From positions 7,056,501 to 7,120,500 of the forward strand of contig NZ_CP135921.1 in assembly GCF_032397745.1 (NCBI RefSeq): a stretch of DNA of 64,000 bases, written 5' to 3'. Source of the stretch: Bradyrhizobium prioriisuperbiae (GTDB lineage Bacteria > Pseudomonadota > Alphaproteobacteria > Rhizobiales > Xanthobacteraceae). Position numbers and translations under genes: made by a program. Shown piece by piece: positions 9,201-16,568 of this stretch; the stretch's first letter is position 1; each line of letters starts with the position of its first letter. A model generated the notes under the pieces. The model made no database searches. It saw only the letters and a list, made by a program, of their open reading frames with translations, and had not been told where the DNA came from.

Positions 9201-9616
9201 GCTTGCTCCTATGGTCCGACATCGAGACCAATGAGGGAAACGACGATGCGCTGGCCATCAATACCATCCTGTGGTGTTTTCCCACCCTCGCGGTCCTCGC
9301 CGATCTGGTCGCCAATCCGCTCGCCCTTGCGTTCTCAGGGATCGGTATCGCCGAGGGGACGGCGATCATCGTGTGTGTCTTCGGCCTATGCTTAGGCGTT
9401 TTTCTAGCCCTCTTCGCCATCTACGGAAGGATGAAGGCCCCGATGGCGATTACGTTCAACGCGCTTGTGGCGGCGGGATTGATCGTACGGCTTGGGACGG
9501 TCTTCGAACCGCTGTGGGTCAAGCTGGTCGCGGTCGTGCTGGGCGGCGGGTTCATCTGCGCGTCAGGCGTGGTGAAAGTCATCGACGCCTCGGGCGTTGC
9601 CGCCGCCCCCGCGTAG
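6206..9616 (+). CDS. Large beta-propeller / amphipathic-helix / multi-TM protein of unknown function
   Basis: The ATG at 6206 has GGAG seven bases upstream, giving 1136 residues. Residues about 10-335 are PQQ/WD-like beta-propeller repeats (VYGYDQVTGELQYQL, RIFVFDAVTGKAVRQL, FIYAADPQTGTVIKH). An extracellular-type beta domain follows to about 500, then a Cys-rich knot near 540 (CDMGTICCCKAGNYQCKLVC). Residues about 595-690 are amphipathic helices rich in Val, Ile and charged residues (VKNAIVYAARQVEHAAKDVV), followed by a charged linker. From about 900 to the end there are several hydrophobic helices (LACLLVAVPASLAIAAV, VFGLCLGVFLALFAIY). No Sec signal peptide is evident. The family is not recognised. 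Helix-rich and membrane-spanning ends suggest a membrane-acting or pore-like protein whose propeller binds a ligand or partner; that is inference. It is divergent from the caspase operon and its stop abuts a truncated permease. Confidence 0.7.
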   Translation: MSILLASTATANWTKPLPNNNMFGFCVAYGQVWLGHDTVYGYDQVTGELQYQLTGFNGNVRAVQPFDGGLVALSIDGNIYKADIEGNAAPRAFGRYNTEPGWVQSQAGSVYFFAQKTGVCRIAPTNGGQVILDVPNSEIQDFPVLAPDAVLVPRKPNFIDVTDPLTLAIRSTITIPGLTITGFSGGASNGPVTFFILREKTLIALDATLQTIAWRVEVNAKLTVAAAADPKFCYAGTSDGRIFVFDAVTGKAVRQLRLGSGAINSIFQDDGLVYAVCTEKNDTFIYAADPQTGTVIKHRTGQNGYIIGIDNGVVYYQDIGAIGAVRLADIVREFYAESVLVQDFAFASGNETKKPSVHSEITLYDRSGSPWATQTVMVGCTSPITIKSGGVSFNIDAKTAAPLKTDSTGKLRIDMPAGDVDSKGVFRSGLTSPALTLLTSFMDPDDRVLVRPDAQLHDELGKVTQARLQTAKGYDGNLIVVDKYRKDNKIMTNVAGMIGATSSMVKDSLENRKTLLAAAGKRYLAPGCDMGTICCCKAGNYQCKLVCNRAFAFDLDPARSTFGYFGSKQDIERWLKDHPVSHENLLMSWGDFWDAVKSGAAKVKNAIVYAARQVEHAAKDVVKTVVTAVINGIERTMDFVVDTVEHAIGIIHGIFNEIVGAIDKVLETLSLIFNWDGIVSLKNDIKANIGKAFDRLLKPQTEGGKSLLTQAREKGDQAFADMRSKLNRALDDLDDRIGKQSGSGVQQHNAGPNSPAKGGASSNWLQSKMNDNLLSEQAIKTHALAAAPGSAIHIPAFTLPGDLQNEISRFVDDLQGRVTGDVKTSLDRLKSALGPSNDDLFAQSFHFFLELVRGAINVGLDILAAVFDGAMRLLEKILAAAWSYIRDETITIPFVSDLYRSLTRSDLTGLDLACLLVAVPASLAIAAVSSGRRALAGAAQLSGILGGVAQIVWSMVSAGVGALSATVADKLTALSPTAKVIFGAIRGLLLASFGLAARGLLLWSDIETNEGNDDALAINTILWCFPTLAVLADLVANPLALAFSGIGIAEGTAIIVCVFGLCLGVFLALFAIYGRMKAPMAITFNALVAAGLIVRLGTVFEPLWVKLVAVVLGGGFICASGVVKVIDASGVAAAPA

Positions 9617-9618
9617 CG

Positions 9619-10092
9619 GAGCGACGGCCGATCGGACAGCTCATCAGTCTTTCGCGCGCCGACTGGAACAAGCTCCAGTTCGTCGCGATCGTCGTGCTGT
9701 GCGTTGTGCCTTTCACCCTGCGCGCCGCCTGGCCGCTGACCGCGCTGCGACTTGGCGAGGACCGGGCTCGCAGCATGGGCGTGGACGTCAAGCGCCTGCG
9801 TCTTGCTTCTCTCATTCGCATCAGCTTGCTGACCGCAAGCGCCATGGCGCTCGTGGGCACCGTGGGCTTTGTCGGGTTGGCCGGACCACACATAGCCCGT
9901 CTCCTGATCGGTGAAGATCACCGCTTTTTCCTGCCTGTCAGCGCATTGTCCGGCGCGCTGATCATGTCGGTCGCCTCGACGGTGAGCAAACTGGCCATTC
10001 CAGGCGTTCTCGTTCCGATCGGCATCGTCACCGCGATCATCGGCTTGCCGGTCTTCTTCGCGCTGATCCTGCGGCGGAGGACATACGCGTGA
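9619..10092 (+). pseudogene. Truncated FecCD-type iron-siderophore ABC permease (C-terminal half only)
   Basis: Only the last 155 or so residues of a normally about 330-residue permease remain. Recognisable FecCD features are LGEDRARSMGVDVKRLRL, VGTVGFVGLAGPHIARLL, DHRFFLPVSALSGALIM and VPIGIVTAIIGLPVFF. Recognisable similarity begins near 9628 (RPIGQLISLSRADWNKL), about 10 bases after the stop of the preceding gene. The frame runs back into that gene, but no start or N-terminal transmembrane half exists. Its stop overlaps the GTG start of the ATPase gene by four bases, the usual operon junction. It is the remnant of an operon whose 5' half was removed when the upstream block arrived or by deletion. 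Confidence 0.85.
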
Positions 10093-10898
10093 ACACGATC
10101 GATCTCACCGTGGAGTCGCTGTCGACCGGATATCCCGGCCGCCCCATCATCGGGAATCTCAGCCTTGGGCCGATCAGACCGGGCGAAATCGCCGCCATCG
10201 TCGGGCCAAACGCCGCCGGCAAATCGACCCTGCTTCGGGCACTTGCCGGGCTTCTGCCCGCGACAGGACAGGCGCGACTGGCCGGAAAAAACATCCTGCC
10301 GCTCCCAGCCAGAGTTCGCGCGGAGATGATCGGCTTCATGCCGCAAAGCCTGCCGCAAACGACTGATCTCACTGTGCTGGAAGCGATGCTGAGTGCGTTG
10401 CACCTCGCCAGGCCATCGCCGCACGATCCGCTCGCTCATGCCATCGATACGCTGGCGCAGGTCGGCATCGCCGACATTGCGCTACAGCCGCTACATACGT
10501 TCTCCGGCGGCCAGCGCCAGCTCGCAAGCCTCGCTCAGTCCATCGTGAGGCGCCCACAGCTTCTGTTGCTGGACGAGCCGACCAGCGCACTGGATCTGGG
10601 GCATCAGTTCGACGTCATGCGCCTGGTCCGCAACTATGTGGGCGACGATCGCATCGCAATCGTTGTCCTGCACGACCTGGCGTTTGCAGCCCGCTGGGCA
10701 GACAACATCATCATGATGGAACGGGGGGCTCTCAAGATCGCAGGTCCCCCCGAGGTCGCGATCACCCCGGAGATGCTGGCCCGGGTCTACGGCGTCGAAG
10801 CCCGGGTCGAGCGGTACGCCCGCGGCGCCTTGCAGGTTATCGTCGACGACCGGGTCGCAGCTTCCTCCGTTCCGAATCCACCGGAACGGAAGCTCTAA
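10089..10898 (+). CDS. FecE-type iron-siderophore ABC transporter ATP-binding protein
   Basis: The 269-residue product is a complete ABC ATPase. It shows Walker A GPNAAGKST (about residues 39-47), a Q-loop near GFMPQSLPQ, the signature FSGGQRQLASLAQ, Walker B LLLLDEP and the D-loop SALDLGHQ. The family energises uptake of ferric siderophores or cobalamin with a FecCD permease. The GTG start overlaps the permease stop (GTGA). Because the permease is beheaded and no binding protein is in the window, this ATPase has probably lost its local partner; it could serve a permease elsewhere or be decaying. Its own reading frame shows no damage. Confidence 0.88.
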   Translation: MNTIDLTVESLSTGYPGRPIIGNLSLGPIRPGEIAAIVGPNAAGKSTLLRALAGLLPATGQARLAGKNILPLPARVRAEMIGFMPQSLPQTTDLTVLEAMLSALHLARPSPHDPLAHAIDTLAQVGIADIALQPLHTFSGGQRQLASLAQSIVRRPQLLLLDEPTSALDLGHQFDVMRLVRNYVGDDRIAIVVLHDLAFAARWADNIIMMERGALKIAGPPEVAITPEMLARVYGVEARVERYARGALQVIVDDRVAASSVPNPPERKL

Positions 10899-10953
10899 AC
10901 CATACGCCGCATCGGACGACGGCGGCTGACGATCCTGCGACAGATAGCCAAGA

Positions 10954-11943
10954 TCACTCCGGCTGCAAATTCCGGTCCGCGACCACCTTCTTGTAGACCT
11001 CGTACTCGGCCTTGATCTGCTCAGCGAATTCGGCCGGCGAATTGCCGATGACGTCGGAGCCGGTCTCTTCGATGCGCTTGCGGACGTCGGGGTCCTCCAG
11101 CGTCTTCTTGACCACGTCATGCACTTTCTTGACGATGTCCTCGGGCAATCCCTTCGGTCCGACGATGCCGTAGAAGGCCACGCGGTTGACGACGGGCAAG
11201 CCGACCTCGGCAAAGGTCGGCACGTTCGGGAATGCCGCGATCCGTTTCGGCGCCGAGACCACGATCGGGATCAGCATGCCGCTGCCGAAGAACGGCTGCG
11301 ACGACGGGAAATTGTCCGACATCATCGAGACCTGGCCGGCCACCGCATCGTTGAGGGCGGGCCCGGCGCCGCGATAAGGCACGTGGCGGATCTTGGTGCC
11401 GGTCATGTCCAGGAACAGCTCGGTCTGCAGGTGCATGATCGAGCCGACGCCGGGGGTCGCATAGGTATACTTGCCCGGGTTCGCCTTGATCTCCGCCAGG
11501 AAGCCGGCGTAGTCCTTGGCCGGAAACGAGGGATGGACCGAGATCACGTTCGGTGTCGCCGCGACGTTGATGATCGGCGTGAAATCGGTGAGCGGATTGT
11601 AAGGCGTCTTGGGCTGGATCGCCGGCGCGGTGGCAACGGTCGAGACGGTGGCAATGCCAAGGGAATAGCCATCGGGCGCAGACCTCGCCGTATCGGTGGC
11701 GCCAATGATGCCGCCGCCGCCCCCCTTGTTTTCGACCACGACGCTCTGTCCCAGCAGTTGCGGCATCTTGAGCGACAGGATGCGCGCGATGATATCCGTG
11801 GTGCCGCCGGCCGCAAACGGCACGACAATCTTGACGACTCGTTCCGGATAGCCGGCCGCATGCGCCGGCCATGTCAATGCGCCAGCAGCTGCGGCAAATC
11901 CGCCCAGCACGGCGCGACGGTCGATCAAGGCTTTTTGGGTCAT
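10954..11943 (-). CDS. Bug/TctC-family tripartite tricarboxylate transporter substrate-binding protein
   Basis: The start at 11943 is chosen because the protein then begins with a Tat-like signal (ALIDRRAVLGGFAAAAGA, cleavage near PAHAAGYPE) and an AGGA site lies nine bases upstream. The mature part has Bug hallmarks: VVKIVVPFAAGGTTDIIARIL, GGGGIIGATDTARSAPDGYSLG, YNPLTDFTPI and VPTFAEVGLPVV. The family binds carboxylates in the periplasm for TctAB permeases. No tctA or tctB is present here, so the protein is an orphan receptor, as many Bug proteins are. It is divergent from the IclR gene and may be regulated by it. The ligand is unknown. Confidence 0.9.
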   Translation of the reverse strand: MTQKALIDRRAVLGGFAAAAGALTWPAHAAGYPERVVKIVVPFAAGGTTDIIARILSLKMPQLLGQSVVVENKGGGGGIIGATDTARSAPDGYSLGIATVSTVATAPAIQPKTPYNPLTDFTPIINVAATPNVISVHPSFPAKDYAGFLAEIKANPGKYTYATPGVGSIMHLQTELFLDMTGTKIRHVPYRGAGPALNDAVAGQVSMMSDNFPSSQPFFGSGMLIPIVVSAPKRIAAFPNVPTFAEVGLPVVNRVAFYGIVGPKGLPEDIVKKVHDVVKKTLEDPDVRKRIEETGSDVIGNSPAEFAEQIKAEYEVYKKVVADRNLQPE

Positions 11944-12141
11944 TTGCAACAGTCCTAATCCTGTGTTCAAGGCGACGTTTGCGGGATTGATACATTGATC
12001 ACCTGCACGATCAAAGCGTTTCGGCGACATAGCATGCGAGCGGAACAAGCGGCGCGTCCACGAACTGCGCCCGGGCCATGCGGATCCGGCGCTATTCGCC
12101 CAGGCAGCAGCTTGTCGAGCCTTTCCCCACGTTGTATCGAT

Positions 12142-12150
12142 AGTTGAAAC
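12142..12150. promoter_or_regulatory. Candidate IclR half-site AGTTGAAAC
   Basis: The 9-mer AGTTGAAAC between the TctC and IclR genes is the exact reverse complement of GTTTCAACT, which forms part of the perfect inverted repeat upstream of the bicupin gene (13076-13096). It is flanked by weak TATCG/CGATA arms. It suggests autoregulation of the IclR gene, control of tctC, or both. Confidence 0.35.
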
Positions 12151-12216
12151 GATATTCTGTTAAATGAATGCCGCGGCCTGGGCAACGGGCTGCCTCCAAC
12201 GCCAAGGACAACCGAA

Positions 12217-12999
12217 ATGCCGCGTGTCACGGGATCGAGCGGAGATGGCGTTCAAGCAGTCGTGCTGGCGATGCAGATCCTGGAAATTCTGGCGCAGGAA
12301 GGAAAGCCGATGGGCGTCTCGGCGATGGCCGTGGCGCTCGGCACCACCAAAAGCCGGATCTGGCGCTATCTTCAGACGCTGGTGCAGCACGGCTACATCG
12401 TGCAGGTCCAGGAGAGCGAGCGCTATCAACTCGGCAGCCGGCTGATCCGGCTGGGGCAAGCGGTTGGCGACGGGATCGACGTCGTCACCGCCGGTGCCCG
12501 CGCGATGCGGGACTTGAGGGACAGCCTCGGACATTCCACGGTGATCACCCGGGCGGAGCCGGACGGTGTGCGCGTGCTGACCACCGTTCCCGGCAAATCC
12601 ACTCTGGAAATAGGCGTTAAAGCGGGATCTCTGCTCGACTTCCACTGCTCGGCGCAGGGCAAGATCGCACTCGCATTCGGCAACGAGGCGCTGCGGGCGG
12701 CGGTGATGACCATGCGCCTGGAGCGCCGCACCCACGCGACCATCGTCAACCCCGGCGCGCTGCGCAAGGAGGTCGAGCGCGTGCGCCGCAACGGCTGGGC
12801 GATTGCGCCCAACGAAATCGTCATCGGCCTCAATGCGCTGGCGGCCCCGATTTTCGACGCCTCCGGCCTGCTCGTGGGAATCCTGGCGATTGTCGATTCC
12901 GTGCAGTTCATCCCCGAGAAGCCCACGGCCGAACAGATCAACAAGACGGTCAGCGCTGCGCGTCAGGTGTCGACTGCGCTGGGCTACGTCATGGAGTGA
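12217..12999 (+). CDS. IclR-family transcriptional regulator
   Basis: The protein has 260 residues. The N-terminal winged helix-turn-helix spans about residues 10-75 (AVVLAMQILEILAQEG, MGVSAMAVALGTTKSRIWRYLQTL, HGYIVQ, YQLGSRL). The C-terminal effector domain shows IclR features such as STVITRAEPDGVRVL, FHCSAQGKIALAF and GWAIAPNEIVIGLNALAAPIFD. IclR regulators usually bind small carboxylates or aromatics and control adjacent catabolic genes. This one lies between the orphan TctC gene (divergent) and the bicupin / DUF6282 / MFS genes (same strand). Copies of GTTTCAACT in both flanking intergenic regions are candidate operators. Confidence 0.92.
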   Translation: MPRVTGSSGDGVQAVVLAMQILEILAQEGKPMGVSAMAVALGTTKSRIWRYLQTLVQHGYIVQVQESERYQLGSRLIRLGQAVGDGIDVVTAGARAMRDLRDSLGHSTVITRAEPDGVRVLTTVPGKSTLEIGVKAGSLLDFHCSAQGKIALAFGNEALRAAVMTMRLERRTHATIVNPGALRKEVERVRRNGWAIAPNEIVIGLNALAAPIFDASGLLVGILAIVDSVQFIPEKPTAEQINKTVSAARQVSTALGYVME

Positions 13000-13036
13000 C
13001 CGCAAGCCTCGCGAAACAACCGCAGGAACGCCCCTC

Positions 13037-13096
13037 TTGACAAGCCTTGTCGCGGGCTTGATCATAATCAGAACATTGTTTCAACTACTGAAACAA
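13037..13096 (+). promoter_or_regulatory. Promoter region with perfect IclR-type operator
   Basis: TTGACA at 13037-13042 is a strong -35 hexamer; the -10 is poor (CATAAT at 20 bases, or weaker hexamers nearer). Immediately downstream, TTGTTTCA (13076-13083) and TGAAACAA (13089-13096) form a perfect 8-base inverted repeat around ACTAC. It sits 60 bases before the bicupin start. Size and symmetry fit an IclR-family operator, most simply for the regulator encoded just upstream. Confidence 0.55.
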
Positions 13097-13156
13097 CGAA
13101 ACTGAGGCAACACAGGGAGCGAGGCGACCCGGGCGACGCGCGAATGCGCAGTCCTG

Positions 13157-14098
13157 ATGGCCGAAGCATTAGCCATGTACGACAGTTCTGATCCGCGCGC
13201 GTCGCTGATGCCGATCGCTCCGACACAAGCGCAGGGCACCTTCGCCGATGCCGACTGCGGCAAGTTCTACGACAGCGAACCGCAGTGCGACGACGCCAAC
13301 GGCCAGACCTGGCTGATCCGCAGCCAGAATTGCGTGCTGGTCTATAGCGAGGCGCGCGACGGCGCCCGCTTCTCCCTGATATCACAGCCGGACGAATACG
13401 TGCTGCTGCTACCGAATGCGGGCGTGAGTGCCGAGATCACGATCGACGGCGGCGACAGCGTCACCGTTGCCGGGTATTCGATCGCCTTCATTCCCCCCGG
13501 CAACAGCGAGATCAGGATCAAAGGCACAGGCCCGGTGGTCCGCCTGTTCACCACCCGCGCCGAGGATCTCACTGCGGCGAGCGTCAATGCCGCCGCCTAT
13601 GAGGTCGCGCATGCGCATGTCGCTGTCTTCGCGCCTTGGCCGGCGCCCGTGACAGCGGCAAAGGTGCATGCTTATTCGCTTGACGTGCCCGATGAGCCCG
13701 GACGGTTCGGACGGATCTGGCGCGGTTCGACCATGATGGTGAACGTGCTGCCGGTGCAGCAGGGACCACGCGACGTCACCAAGCTGTCGCCGCATCACCA
13801 TGACGATTTCGAGCAGATCTCGCTGGCTCTGCAGGGCGCCTTCACTCATCACCTGCGCTGGCCGTGGACCACCAACCTCAACACCTGGCGCGCCGACCGG
13901 CACGAATACTGTGCCTCGCCCTCGGCAATGGTGATCCCGCCGCCGGCGATCCACACCTCGCGCGGCATGGACGACGGCGTGAACCTGCTGGTCGATATCT
14001 TCTGTCCGCCGCGGCTGGATTTCTCCCAGAAGCCCGGCTGGGTGCTGAACGCCGCCGATTATCCGATGCCGACCGACGCGGCCGGTCCGCGCGCCTGA
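13157..14098 (+). CDS. Bicupin-fold protein of unknown substrate
   Basis: The protein has 313 residues and no signal peptide. Two cupin barrels can be made out. The first is about residues 50-150 (YVLLLPNAGVSAEITIDGG, GYSIAFIPPGNSEIRIKG) and has no obvious metal His set. The second, about 190-300, reads LSPHHHDDFEQISLALQG and later VIPPPAIHTSRG, giving the His/His/Glu plus distant His expected of a metal-binding cupin. Family knowledge suggests a dioxygenase, isomerase or sugar/organic-acid-binding role, but no specific reaction can be assigned. It is the first gene after the candidate IclR operator and precedes the DUF6282-like hydrolase by 47 bases, so it probably belongs to the same catabolic operon. 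An ATG at 13175 is an alternative start. Confidence 0.75.
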   Translation: MAEALAMYDSSDPRASLMPIAPTQAQGTFADADCGKFYDSEPQCDDANGQTWLIRSQNCVLVYSEARDGARFSLISQPDEYVLLLPNAGVSAEITIDGGDSVTVAGYSIAFIPPGNSEIRIKGTGPVVRLFTTRAEDLTAASVNAAAYEVAHAHVAVFAPWPAPVTAAKVHAYSLDVPDEPGRFGRIWRGSTMMVNVLPVQQGPRDVTKLSPHHHDDFEQISLALQGAFTHHLRWPWTTNLNTWRADRHEYCASPSAMVIPPPAIHTSRGMDDGVNLLVDIFCPPRLDFSQKPGWVLNAADYPMPTDAAGPRA

Positions 14099-14145
14099 CC
14101 AGCCGACCGCCCTCCTCCATTGAGAGCTTCGAGAAGGACACCATC

Positions 14146-15084
14146 ATGGACGCCGCAAACCTGGATATCGCCAGCACAAATCGTATCGATGCCCTGCTGA
14201 AAGGCGCGATCGACCCGCATGTCCACAGCGGGCCATCGATCGCCCCGCGCGGCATCGATCACCTGGAGCTCGCGCGCGAGCTGTCGCAGGCGGGGTTTGC
14301 CGCCGTGGTGACCAAGGACCACGACTATGCCGGGGTCGCGACCGCGGCGCTGATTTCGCGGCATCACCCGGAGCTGACCACCAAGATCTTTTCCGGCGTG
14401 GTGCTGAACAATGTGGTGGGCGGCATGAACCCCTATGCCGTCGAGCACACAGCCGCGATGGGCGGCCGCATTGTGTGGATGCCGACGCTCTCAGCCGAGA
14501 ACCACCTGAGCTGGGAAAAGACCTCCGCCTGGACGCATCCGGCGTCGACCCAGAAGATGCGACCCGCGACGGCGGTGCCGGTGCTCGATGCCAACAAGCG
14601 CATTCGCGACGACGTCAAGGAGGTGCTGGATGCGGTGGCGAAAAGCGACATGGCGCTGGCCAGCGGTCACCTGCATGTCAGCGAGACCTGGCTGGTGTTC
14701 GAGGAAGCCAGGCGGCGCGGCGTCAAGCGGCTGATCTTCACCCATCCCGAAGACATCGTCGCTGCCAGCCTGAACGACGTGAAGGGCATCGCGGCGATGG
14801 GCGCCTATGCGGAGCACTCGCTGTGCATGTTCCTGGAGGGATCGAAGTTCAAGACGCGCACAAGTGACGACCTGCGCCAACAGATCGAGGCGGCCGGCGT
14901 CGGACGCACCATCCTGTGCTCGGATCTCGGCCAGGTCGGCGTGTTCAGCCCGCTGGAAGGTTTTCGTCGCGGTGTCCAACTGTGCCTGGAGCTCGGCTAC
15001 TCCGATCAGGACATCCGCCAGATGGTGTCGATCAATACGGCGCAGGTGCTCGGCCTCGAAGAGCTGGTCGCCGCCGCGGCCTGA
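14146..15084 (+). CDS. Amidohydrolase-like protein, DUF6282 type
   Basis: The start at 14146 has AAGGA seven bases upstream and gives 312 residues. The N-terminus reads IDPHVHSGPSIAPRGIDHLELA, with the HxH that begins a TIM-barrel metallohydrolase. It continues VVTKDHDYAG, GHLHVSETWLVFEEA, IFTHPED and ILCSDLGQVG, giving further His and Asp residues in the order expected of amidohydrolase metal sites. The overall pattern is that of DUF6282 proteins, whose reaction is not established. It lies between the bicupin and an MFS transporter and would hydrolyse a substrate imported by one of the two nearby transport systems; that is inference from context. Confidence 0.8.
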   Translation: MDAANLDIASTNRIDALLKGAIDPHVHSGPSIAPRGIDHLELARELSQAGFAAVVTKDHDYAGVATAALISRHHPELTTKIFSGVVLNNVVGGMNPYAVEHTAAMGGRIVWMPTLSAENHLSWEKTSAWTHPASTQKMRPATAVPVLDANKRIRDDVKEVLDAVAKSDMALASGHLHVSETWLVFEEARRRGVKRLIFTHPEDIVAASLNDVKGIAAMGAYAEHSLCMFLEGSKFKTRTSDDLRQQIEAAGVGRTILCSDLGQVGVFSPLEGFRRGVQLCLELGYSDQDIRQMVSINTAQVLGLEELVAAAA

Positions 15085-15221
15085 CACGCGATTGCACGCA
15101 AACGATCTGCTCGCCTCCTGAGGCAGCAGCGCAATCCAGACAATCGCGCCGGGCATGGACCTCGCCTCCCGGCGCGAGGCAACGACAGACACCGAGGGCC
15201 AACACACAGGGAGGAGACGTT

Positions 15222-16556
15222 ATGTTCACCTGGTTCACCAGCCTCGAGCGGACCGAACGCAAGACGCTTTACGCCTGCTTCGGCGGCTGGGCTGTCGATG
15301 CGCTGGATACCCAGCTCTACAGTTTCCTGGTCCCGACCCTGATTGCCGCCTGGAGCATGAGCAATGCGCAGGCCGGTCTTCTCGGGACATCGGCGCTGAT
15401 CTCCTCCGCGGTCGGCGGCTGGGCGGCGGGCATCCTGTCCGACCGGATCGGCCGCGTGCGGGTGATGACACTCGCGATCGCCTGGTTCGCCGTGTTCACG
15501 GTGCTGAGCGGCTTCGCCAACTCCTTCGAGGAACTGCTCGTCGCCCGTATCCTGTCCGGCATCGGCTTCGGCGGAGAATGGGCCGCGGGTTCGGTGCTGA
15601 TGGGCGAAGTCATCCGCGCGCAGTATCGCGGCAAGGCGGTCGGCACCGTGCAAAGCGCCTATGCCGTCGGCTACGCCTTCGCGGCCCTGCTGTCATCGCT
15701 GCTGTTCGCCACCCTGCCGGACACCCAGGCCTGGCGCTGGATGTTCTGGCTGGGCGCGCTGCCCGCCGTCTTCATCCTGCTGGCGCTGCGCGGCATCCCG
15801 GAGCCCAAGGTGTTCCTGGTCGCGCGGGCGGCCCGCGCCAAGGCCGGCCAGACCCATGTCAGCCCGCTGACGATTTTTCATCCACGCTATCTGCGCACCA
15901 CGGTGCTGACCTCGCTGCTTGCGCTTGGCGTGCAGGCCGGCGGATTCTCCATGGGGATCTGGCTGCCGACATTCCTGAAGACGGTGCGCGAGATCTCGAC
16001 CGTGGCGGTCGGCTACCACATGTTCGTTCTGACCATCGGCTCCTTCGTCGGCTATATCGTTGCCGCCTATCTCAGCGACGCCATCGGCCGGCGCGGCAAT
16101 TTCCTGCTGTTTGCGCTGCTGAACTGGATCTTCATTCCGGCCTATCTCTATGTGCCCGGCGGCATGGCCATACTGTTCGGTCTCGATTTCGTGCTGGGCT
16201 TTGCCATCCTCGGCATCTACGCCGCACTCGGACCTTATTTCACCGAACTGTTTCCGAACGCCATCCGCGGCAGCGGCCAGGGCTTTTCGTATAATTTCGG
16301 GCGGGCGGCGGGAGCTTTCTTCCCGACCGTGGTCGGCCTGATCAGCGGCAGCGGCCACCTGCCGCTGCGCGACGCCATGGCCCTGATCGCGGTCAGCGCC
16401 TACTTTTTCGTGCTGTTCGCGATTGCGCTCTTGCCGGAGACCAACGGGCGCGACCTGAGCGAAACCGATGAGGCCAGCGATCCAACGAATGCCTCAGAGA
16501 CCGCCGGGGGCACGCTGCGGCTGGCAACGGGGAGCGGATCACATGCGGGCGGATGA
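15222..16556 (+). CDS. MFS transporter, aromatic acid / sialate-type (AAHS-like)
   Basis: The ATG at 15222 follows AGGGAGGAG five bases upstream, giving 444 residues and about 12 hydrophobic helices. Family motifs include ALDTQLYSFLVPTLI in helix 1, GWAAGILSDRIGRVRVM after helix 2, ARILSGIGFGGEWAAGSVLMGE across helices 4-5, and YFTELFPNAIRGSGQGFSYN late in the C-terminal half. These resemble proton-coupled carboxylate or aromatic-acid importers. It closes the operon with the bicupin and the DUF6282-like hydrolase and would import their substrate. Its stop lies 12 bases from the convergent gene on the other strand. Confidence 0.9.
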   Translation: MFTWFTSLERTERKTLYACFGGWAVDALDTQLYSFLVPTLIAAWSMSNAQAGLLGTSALISSAVGGWAAGILSDRIGRVRVMTLAIAWFAVFTVLSGFANSFEELLVARILSGIGFGGEWAAGSVLMGEVIRAQYRGKAVGTVQSAYAVGYAFAALLSSLLFATLPDTQAWRWMFWLGALPAVFILLALRGIPEPKVFLVARAARAKAGQTHVSPLTIFHPRYLRTTVLTSLLALGVQAGGFSMGIWLPTFLKTVREISTVAVGYHMFVLTIGSFVGYIVAAYLSDAIGRRGNFLLFALLNWIFIPAYLYVPGGMAILFGLDFVLGFAILGIYAALGPYFTELFPNAIRGSGQGFSYNFGRAAGAFFPTVVGLISGSGHLPLRDAMALIAVSAYFFVLFAIALLPETNGRDLSETDEASDPTNASETAGGTLRLATGSGSHAGG

Positions 16557-16568
16557 CGCACCACACAA

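Noticed and set aside
13864..14145. Upstream extension of the DUF6282-like frame
   Set aside because: It overlaps the bicupin gene in another frame; ATG 14146 has a good ribosome site and begins the conserved region.
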